Positions 56,259-64,000 of a stretch of 64,000 nucleotides of DNA are shown one piece after another. Each line of letters opens with the position of its first letter. Position 1 is the stretch's first letter. Position numbers and translations under genes: made by a program. Location of the stretch: the NCBI GenBank assembly GCA_024663395.1, contig JANFAH010000003.1:2542001-2606000 (forward strand). Reading direction: 5' to 3'. The notes beneath the pieces were generated by a model. The model was given only the letters and a program-made list of their open reading frames with translations. It made no database searches and had not been told where the DNA came from. The DNA is from Pisolithus tinctorius (lineage: Eukaryota > Basidiomycota > Agaricomycetes > Boletales > Pisolithaceae).

Positions 56259-57181
56259 ATTCCGACCTCGCTTAACTCGATCTAACGAAAGTCCTCCCGC
56301 TGGACCAAAGCCTCGTGGAAAACGCGCGGCATCCACACCTCCTTCACGCTACGACCCATGTTCATTTGCGCTGTGAATCTCCAACGCCTCGTTGTACTTG
56401 GTCCCCCGTTCGATTCTGAGCGTCCCGATTTGGAGGGATCGCCCTTCCCTGGTATTTCCGTTCCTTCACATATGTTGCCATTGCGGCATTTTTATACAGT
56501 ATCTTTTCACCTTATCGTATACCCGGTCATTGTTTTGAAGAAGTTATGCGTGCATATACAATTCGGAGGACTTCTAATCATGAGCAGACAGGCCTTTATA
56601 ATCTGACGTACTTCTCGCCGTTGCACCCACTGACTGGCAGTTTACACCTAAGGGTGGATAGAACAGTAGGTGGTGTTTAGATGGTCGAGGCTACTCTTTC
56701 AACCGCCCATCCCTATCATCCTTGGGTATGCCAACTCGGAACCAACGATGTATTTAGTGTATGTGAATTATACTTCACTACTGACATGTGACACGCCGCT
56801 CGTCGTTATTTCACGGCAAACGGGAACGATAGTCGCAGTGAACCACTGGCCCGGTGATTATTTCCCACAGCGATTGTAAACTAATAGCCTTCTGGCGAGA
56901 GGACGGTCGAGTGAACTCTGTTCCGGACAGTTTTAACGCTCCAATCGTTCCGGTGGTCAAGTGCAAGTGCATCCATCGGGTCTCAGACACTGCGCTCGGC
57001 ATTGTAAGTGATATGTCCGCAGAGCAGATCTCAAACTACTGGGCAATCTGAAGTTCATCCATACGAGTTTCTGGTATAAATATGTATTAAAGCAGCGTTG
57101 CTCTACATGTAGTGAATTACAATCGTACATTACTAGCTACCAGTGAGTATTGGGAGGGGCGGGGAGGACGATTTCAGTAAT
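56259..57181. other. Intergenic region between convergent genes, nothing recognised
   Basis: About 920 bp between the stops of the coiled-coil gene and the SNF2 gene. Short open frames (56358-56606, 56670-56879, 56854-57051) have no recognisable motif. The region is long for a convergent gap in this window. Confidence 0.5.
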
Positions 57182-60100
57182 TTACGTGCCAAACAGCTGG
57201 TGCAATTCCTCCATCCGCCGCTGTAATAGCTCAGCTTTGCTGACAGTCTGACCTAAAGTCATGTTGGCCAATTCTGTTTTCTTCCTTTGAACTTCCAAAA
57301 GCCGGTCTTCGATTGAATTTTCTATGATAAGCTTGACGGTGGTGACAGGCCGCGTTTGTCCGAGTCGATGCTAGAAAAGTTGAAGCAGTCAGGAAGTGCA
57401 GGTAATTTTCAAGGCAGCGAATGGTTCACAATGCGGTCCACAGCTTGGTTCTCTACAGCTGGGTTCCTGCAAAACAATGAGTATCGGCCTATGAAGAGAT
57501 TCTGTGGCGCGCACCAATAAGGGTCCATCAAGTAAACACGCTGCGCAGCAGTAAGGTTGAGGCCGACGCCGCCGGCTTTCAAGCTAACTAAAAGAACTTC
57601 ACAAGTTGGATCATACTTCAGGGCATCCATTGCTCGTGTTCGTTCGTCACGTTTCATGGTTCCGTCTAGTCGGTCATACCGAATGCTTGCCGCCTCTAGG
57701 GCGTCTTCCACTCTGAAGCATAATGGGTTAAGTTGGAACCAGACACGAAGAGCGGATACGTACTTGTCCAACATTGAGGTCCACTGAGAGCTATGCAAAC
57801 AGTGATTCGCATAATTCAGCAACGAGGCAAAGGATGACTTACAATACGACCGTTTTTGTCACATAATCATCCACACGCTTTCCGTCGCCATCCACCATTT
57901 GTACTTCGATGGACTCTGGGTCATAATTTGCAGAATAGGGGTTCATCTTCGAAAACTGGATGAGATCCCCAAGTAGTGCTCTAACTTTGGTAGACGGCTG
58001 AAACTTCTCTATGCCAATACCCTTCTGTCTCTTTTCCCGTTTTGCTGTTTTCTTCCTCGGTGCAGGCTCTTGTGGCGAGCAGTCTGGACGAACCTGAATA
58101 ACATCTTGAGGCGACAGTTCTGTTTGACAGGCAGAGCAACCGTGGTACGCATCAGGTGGGACGTCGGGCCAGCCAGGCCATATACATTGCCGGAAGCATG
58201 ACAAACAGAACAGGTGTAGACAGCGGGTTAAGACCAGATACGGTGTTGAAGGACTGCTGGGTCTTGTAGGAGCACGGGATAGGACACCTCTGGCTTTCTT
58301 GCCGCGCTTCGGTGCTGAGGGGCCATCGACGTCCATGCCCATCCCTCCATCGGTCATCTGTTCACGTTCCCCATGGGTACAAAGTTCCTCTCCGCATTCG
58401 ACACACTGCGATGTCCCAGCCTCGCGGAGTAGCATTACGATCGCTGCTGCATAATGTGAATTCAACCCATCACGTTCAATAGCGGCAACGATGTCCTCAT
58501 AATTGCCAGGATCGGCTGACGCAACTTCTCCAAGTCCCTTGCCCTCTACAAGCTCGAAGTGGTCGCAAATCTGCCGCAGCCTCAGGATCTTCTGGAGAAT
58601 ACCAACGTAGTTTTTCATCACTTCGTTCTTGCTTGAGAGTTCGTTGAATTCTGCCTTGGATTCCCTGAAGAACTGGTCATAAATGACTTGTTCATGAGGC
58701 TCGAATTTCAGGTAACGAAGTTCGTCGCGCCGAGGTGGGAGGCTGAGGATTTTCTTCCCGTCAGAAGCTTTGGAGTCCTTTGTACGACGAAGTGTGATGC
58801 ACTTCATGATAGTTTGCAGTCGTACGACTCCCAGTGACTGGCCATACTTCACCGGAGTACCGATATACTCCGTCCAGACATTCTTGTCATCGAGCGGGTC
58901 TAAGCGCAGAAACTTGATCAAAGCAAACACATCATCGAGCTTGTTCTGAACTGGTGTGCCAGTCAAACAAAGGCGACGTTGAGCCATTAAATCGCACGAG
59001 GCACGGCTGCCAACAGTTGCTGTTTCTTTGATGGAACTGCAAGGCTATTATTATACGAGAACAGTAGATGAAATGATGCGCGTACTGAGCTTCATCAAGA
59101 ACAACTCTGAACCAGTGAATCATCTGCAATGGACTGGTGGCTTCAGTCGATCCACCTAAAGTAAAGCATGATTTCTTCCGTTTCATGCCTGCCCTCTTGG
59201 GCTTAGCTCGCGTGACGCCTGAGTCGGTGTCATTGCCTCCAAGACCCCCATCGCTACTTCCGTCATCGTCGTCATCTGCTTCAGTAGAGACGGTCTTACG
59301 GTTTTGTCTTGAGTATTCCGAAGCCAGGGTAGCATATGTCGTGATAACAGCGTCGAAATCCGCGAGGAAAGCAATATCAGGCCGACGAGCATTTCCATGA
59401 TATATGTACACCCGTAACGGCCTCCCCTCCCGCAGACGATGACATTTTGCGCTGCCAGTCATTTCAAACTGCGTGGAAGGCGTTTGGGATGCAGGTGGTG
59501 TCGAACTCCCCGAGGCAGACACTGACACAGCCGCTGAACAGCTCACTCCGCCTCCGCCAACAACAAATACATCCCCTCGCCAATGCTCTCTGAACTGGTC
59601 TTCCCAGTTTGAGACCGTAGATAGTGGGCAAATTATAAGTGTAGCGCGACTTTTCGCTTTGATGCGACAAGCTCGCGCGTACTCGGCTTCAGCCTTATCC
59701 TGTTCCTTCACTGCTTTCGCCTTTCCCTTAGAAGAAGTTACAGTGATGGCTTCGGGAATATCAGGCATACCCCAAACGCTGCCGGCAAAATGGGCCACGG
59801 ACAGTATGTCCTCGTTCCGATTGCGCTCTGGGGGAGGTGGGGGAACCTCCAATGGCGAAGAGGCAAATGCATCGGCAGAATCTAATGTGGCAGCGATCAA
59901 GGAGACACAAGTTATTGTCTTCCCTAGGCCCATCTGCACCAAGTTCTTAGTAAAATCGAAAACCCCAAGGTAGACGACCGTACGTCATCAGCTAAGATAG
60001 CACTTCTAGCTTCCACTGGTTCTTGAAAAACCTCTTTTTGGGTGACAATGTGGAACCAGGACTGCTGTCCAGCGTGGGAATCAAATCTGGGCTGCCACAG

Positions 60101-61551
60101 GGACGAGTACCGTCCGTCGGAACAACACCTCTCCCGTTCGCGCTCAAGAAGAAAGGTAAGCGCTTTCTTCTGGTGGGGATAGAGTGGAGTGCCGACTTCG
60201 AACGCTAATTTTGGGCATAGATAAGTTTGAAAAGAGCACCGGGAAAAAGGGAGGTGGCAAAATTTACCGGGTTCAGTTTCAGCGAGTTCGTCGCCACTTT
60301 TTAAATTCTTGAACAACTCGTCGACCTGGCTTCTTTGAATTTCCAATGTCTTTCCCGACACTGCCGGAGTACCCCAGCGTGAACTACTACCACCAGGACC
60401 TGCGTAATGGACACGCCCAGACACGGGCGATTGGCGGAATCCTCCGAGCGGCGGGTTATGCGGATTGTAATAATGACAGTTGGCCAGCTTTGAGGGGTCT
60501 GAGGGATGATCAAGGTACAGGCCGCATTGGGACAGAAAATTGCCAACGGCGGTAATATTTCCTTTCGGTGTGTAAATGAGCATCTGCAAGGGCAATATAG
60601 GGGGCTGGTCGGTAGAAAATTAAGTGGTGCCACGTAATAAGATTATGTTACACTCACATTACCGTAGTCGCGGCGCACTTTGGCATCCAGTCGGATGAGG
60701 CCTTTGCCTAGCATTGGGCCAAGCTGGGACGCAACCCTTTGTTCGACGACAGCGAAACCTTCTCCCTGGGGTGCTTCGCTTGAACCTCTGATATGCGGAG
60801 TCTTGATATGAATGGTTTCGGAAGCCGGAGCCTTTTGTGGGTTGTATTCGTACTGTAAACGAACACTTGCCCAATCACCTTCGGTTCGGGCTGGGTCCTG
60901 CAGCTGGATATAAGGCACTGGATAAAGGACCAGGGCTGTAACGGTAAGCTGTCCGATGCAAACAGGGGTCTTGGGCGGAAGATCATCAGACAATGCGGTG
61001 CACAAGGATGGATGCAGGCGCGGGGACAAAGGAGGAGAAGGAGAGTTTGTAAGGTCGATGATGTGATCATTAGGTTGCGTGAAGGGCGGCGGTCCACTAG
61101 GAACATTGTTTAACAATGCGGGCGGTGTCGGCGGAGGAAAATACGATGGAGGAAAGAGGCCCTGTGAGCGTGGAGCATGAGAAGTAAAGGAGTGCGAGGC
61201 TGAAGGGCCTGCAAAGCTCGGTCGGAACGGGGTCGATGGATGCCCCGAAGGGTACGACTGAGTAGGTTGCTGTGATGGGTGGGATGTGGACGGTGACACA
61301 GGAAACTTGGGGGTGTGGAAAGGCGTATGCTGGTGGTACTGCTGCTGGACTGCAGAGCGTATCGGGTCAAAGAACGTAGTCTGCCTGGGTGGCAAAGCGG
61401 TAGAATCTTGTCTGTGCAACGAAGAACCCTGCGTTCCAGCAGCAGAATGGCGCGGATCATCGTCATCTAGTGTCAAGTCTATGTGATTGGATTGGTTGAA
61501 AGGCGACAAGTTGGATATGGACGCCGAATGCGAAGCTGCGTCGGTAGCCAT
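57182..61551 (-). CDS. SNF2-family helicase with RING finger (Rad5/Rad16/HLTF group)
   Basis: A DNA-dependent ATPase with a RING E3 ligase inside the helicase, as in post-replication repair Rad5 and HLTF. The ATG at 61551 starts MATDAASHSASISNLSPFNQ; a proline, serine and threonine-rich region follows, then IGQLTVTALVLYPVPYIQLQ and LGPMLGKGLIRLDAKVRRDY. Helicase motifs: EVGTPLYPHQKKALTFLLER, the Walker A MGLGKT split by an intron, LIICPLSTVSNWEDQFREHW, DAVITTYATLASEYS, RVVLDEAQ (DEAQ box) and RRLCLTGTPVQNKLDDVFAL. The RING has CVECGEEL, LTRCLHLFCLSCFRQCIW and GCSACQTELS. Part two has FSQWTSMLDK, YDRLDGTMKRDERTRAMDAL, KAGGVGLNLTAAQRVYLMDP and, at the end, ELLQRRMEELHQLFGT with TAA at 57182-57184. 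Exact orthologue is uncertain. Confidence 0.9.
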
Positions 61552-62069
61552 TGCTCATGGATGGTGGGGCGAACTAGCAGTAGCTGGTCTTGCAGTGGTG
61601 TCAGCGCTAATGACGAGGCCGACTTCTTACCTGCCTCAACAACTTTGTACCAAGTCCAGCATAAACGACACCCGTATAAGTGTAATTACCGGATGTCCTC
61701 GACCCAGCCGCATCTGAGTCAGCAGACTACATACACGGATCATGTGTTCACAGCAACTCTACGTATGTATATACACTGTACAGCAAATTACTAGTAAAAT
61801 GCCTTCCCTGTGAAATCCTCCCGCTACTAGTAACTGTGCTTCAACAGACTCATCCGTGAATGTCAGAAACCTTCCTTTCGCACAGTGGTGCTTTCCAGGT
61901 ATTCCGCAGTCACATTCCCTGTGTGAGAGAGAACGAGACTGCGAAGCACTCGGAGAGAACTAATATGGGAACCTCCCGGCATCTAAACACTCACACATAG
62001 GCTCATCCTCATCCTCGCCGTCAACCTCCTTATGCCATGCGGATAAGTACTATCTCGTAGATAGAATCA
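61552..62069. promoter_or_regulatory. Upstream region of the SNF2 helicase gene
   Basis: 518 bp between the SNF2 start and the stop of the RNase III-like gene, both on the minus strand. It should contain the SNF2 promoter. No specific element recognised. Confidence 0.45.
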
Positions 62070-63242
62070 CTAGTACGCACGGGGTGCCCAGCCCATTGCA
62101 AAGTATGCCGTTCTAGCAGCTTGCTCTTTCGCAAGCTGCTTACTAGACCCAGTTCCCTTGCCCTTTTCTATCCCGTTCACTTCGTGGATCGGTCACTTTG
62201 AGAACCACAAACTCGATCTGAGGTGTAACTAGCTTACCTTTACAAATCACATGCCATCTTCCTGCGTGGGGAGGACCAGCAAACGTCGCGGGATATTCAA
62301 CACTCATCCCCCGCTGTGCGGCTGTTTGGTTAAACAATGGTAAGAATGCCAGACTCGGTTGGGCAGGTGCAAGAGGATTTGGGGGGAAAGGTGGCATAGA
62401 GGGTATAGGAGGCGGCGGCGGCGGTATCGGCGGTGGAGCACTGGAAGGCGGGGCAGGTTGACTAGAATAAGGATTATATATGGATTTCATTGGGACGTCG
62501 ACACTTGATTTGCCAAGAGGAGCAAAATTCGGTGAAAAGCTAAAAGGTCCCTGTGGAGCTCCCTCGACTTTCATTCGTTTTCCAGCTTGCTCTTCAGAAC
62601 CATCATATCCAAAATCAATGGCTGGAAATTCGTCCATTACGTTAGCGGTGACTTGGAAAAGCATCCTGATCCACTTCTGAACGTCGGGGAGTCCATGTTC
62701 TTCAAAAGCAGCAGCGAGATACGCAAGAAATAACGTTCGTCCATGCTTAATACCGGTATCATGTTCCGTAACTTAATCCTTGTGATGATTATGGTGAGAT
62801 GCTCACCTCAGGCTCATCCACCGAGGATCGGAAGGAAGGATCGTACCGCAACTCATCTCGTAAGCGGTATAACCTCGACCAAAAATCGATGACCTCGTCG
62901 GATAGCAACGTTCGTCTCAAGACCTTCTAAGAATTACCAAGCCAGCCCCCCATGCTTAACGGCACCTCGACTCACCTCGATGTTTTCATTCTTGAGTTTT
63001 GGTTTCCTGGAGAACAACAAATGTGTGGTGACCATGTCCAGAACATGTTGTCCTAAGATAGTTAGACGCTCGTTGTCGTCGTACGTCGCGTGGCAGGCGA
63101 GTCGAAGTGATTTATGCGTAAACACCGCGAGCACGGGCATGCCGGAGAGTTTGGGCAGCGGTGGGAGCCCCGGAAAGCCATCATAGGTTACGGAGTGGTG
63201 TCGCTTGCGGGAAATGTAGCTCACGTTGGGCTCTGAAGACAT
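62070..63242 (-). CDS. RNase III-like protein with dsRNA-binding domain, degenerate active site
   Basis: The ATG at 63242 gives MSSEPNVSYISRKRHHSVTY then GFPGLPPLPKLSGMPVLAVF and THKSLR, the start of an RNase III domain. The signature segment reads NERLTILGQHVLD, so the catalytic aspartate usual after LG is glutamine. The second catalytic helix reads GRTLFLAYLAAAFEEHG, with T and L where the acidic D and E are usual. A proline-rich linker (PPPIPPPPPPIPSMPPFPP) follows. The dsRNA-binding domain has GMSVEYPATFAGPPHAGRWH and, across a 70-nt intron (62168-62237), ICK joined to EKGKGTGSSKQLAKEQAART and AYFAMGWAPRAY; the stop TAG is at 62070-62072. Such inactive RNase III folds are known in mitochondrial ribosomal proteins (mL44 type), but this protein is not clearly one of them. 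An RNA-binding role is inferred. Confidence 0.8.
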
Positions 63243-63513
63243 ATCGGTTTCCACAGTTGATGGATCGGCGATATGACTTCGGAGTCGGGGTGTGAGTACC
63301 ATCAAGACAATGAGGCGCGGAACTACTTCTACGCAAGTCTTGAGAGAACTCCACCTATATATTGGCATATTTGTCAACCACCTGCTATATTTCAAAAGCA
63401 GTGACTCGCTTATTGACGCCTGTAATTAATAACATGCTGTACGCTATGTCTGGTGCTCTATATTACACTGGAGTCAAGACTGGGGTGAGCCGTCCCTTTC
63501 CTAGAGAGGCTTA

Positions 63514-64000
63514 TTATCGTCTTTGCTTCTCTAGAAGGTGCCTAAGAACACTGACAGTGTGCCCGTGAGTCGGGTCTTCAGATAACCGCACTATCTGCCT
63601 CGCAATGCTTGATGGAATGAGATCTTGCTAGCACACCTACGTAGTAACATACCTTGTCGGGCCCTCGGCGACCACTGGACAATCCTTAACCAAATGATAG
63701 GGTCCTCGGCATACCACACACCGGACTGATGTGGCTGGTTTGGGCTTCTTTGGGACCATCCCTACTTCGGCGTGAGGCGACCTTTCGCGCTTTGACGGAA
63801 GAGTGGAAGAACCAGGATGGGAGTTGCTTAGCATTTGAAAACGGTCAGCTCCCTTCCCTTGTTTGTTCTGGTAGGGAATCAGGGTAGACGGTTTGCTCGC
63901 AAACGGCGGTGGTTGGAGTCGAGGTACGGGGGCTCGTACGTCAGTGGTAGGAGCGGACGGTGGCACTGCAACAGAAGGAAACTTGCGGGGTTGGGATGAC
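63514..64000 (-). CDS. C-terminal end of a probable chromatin remodeller (Mit1-like), cut by the window edge
   Basis: The frame enters from the right edge and has SQPRKFPSVAVPPSAPTTDV, a proline and serine-rich stretch, then a zinc-binding motif CVVCRGPYHLVKDCPVVAEG (C-x2-C-x4-H-x4-C). A 45-nt intron (63608-63652, GTATGT...ATCAAG) joins GPT to SIARQIVRLSEDPTHGHTVS and VLRHLLEKQRR; the stop TAA is at 63514-63516. I recall this tail, knuckle plus SISxxIxRLxxDP and a final LLEKQ motif, from basidiomycete chromodomain helicases of the Mit1 type, but no helicase motif is in the window, so the name is tentative. Confidence 0.5.

Noticed and set aside
56358..57051. Small plus-strand genes in the gap after the coiled-coil gene
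   Set aside because: Short frames with no motif, probably 3' untranslated or intergenic sequence.

Overview
This 64 kb window comes from a filamentous basidiomycete, most probably an Agaricomycete. The coding genes are broken by many short introns (about 45-70 nt) with GT...AG ends and CTRAC-like branch sites. Reading across these introns reassembles proteins typical of that group: Byr4, NRDE2, Trs85, Sec39, Vps18, an m-AAA protease, UreD, Nip7 and others. Gene identities rest on protein motifs recognised by eye. Exon limits were worked out by hand for some genes and are approximate for others.

The left 13 kb is a graveyard of mobile elements. From 1 to 3576 lies the 5' end of a Ty3-type LTR retrotransposon on the minus strand (LTR, primer-binding site, gag, zinc knuckle, protease), running off the left edge. 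It is inserted into a decayed Helitron (3577 to about 8960, minus strand), which itself appears split by a second insertion carrying an LTR-like sequence (about 5990-7696). Next come a frameshifted, cysteine-losing relic of an LCCL-domain membrane protein gene (9660-11854) and a LINE tail fragment (12058-12930). Almost every nonsense codon found in the element reading frames is TGA where an arginine CGA would be expected.

From 13 to 64 kb the sequence is a normal, gene-dense chromosome arm with little repeat content: an unknown tryptophan-rich gene, Trs85 (TRAPPIII), an Mpv17/PMP22-family protein with a repetitive tail, the Yhm2 carrier, mitochondrial uS17, an MFS transporter, Wrap73/Wdr8, an AFG3/YTA12-type protease, UreD, Byr4, NRDE2, Nip7, Sec39, an unknown serine-rich protein, Cgr1, Vps18, a phosphatase of the SHB17 type, a long coiled-coil protein, a RING-containing SNF2 helicase, an RNase III-like protein with degenerate catalytic positions, and the C-terminal end of a probable chromatin remodeller cut by the right edge.

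The genes do not form one pathway. They are housekeeping functions: membrane tethering (Trs85, Sec39, Vps18), mitochondria (Mpv17, Yhm2, uS17m, m-AAA), ribosome and RNA metabolism (Nip7, Cgr1, NRDE2) and cell-cycle or microtubule functions (Byr4, Wrap73). Several pairs are divergent with very short shared promoters. No tRNA, rRNA, CRISPR array or biosynthetic cluster was seen. I found no convincing new system; the most unusual items are the two-frame repeat in the Mpv17-like tail, the RNase III-like protein, and the TGA-only decay of the transposons.
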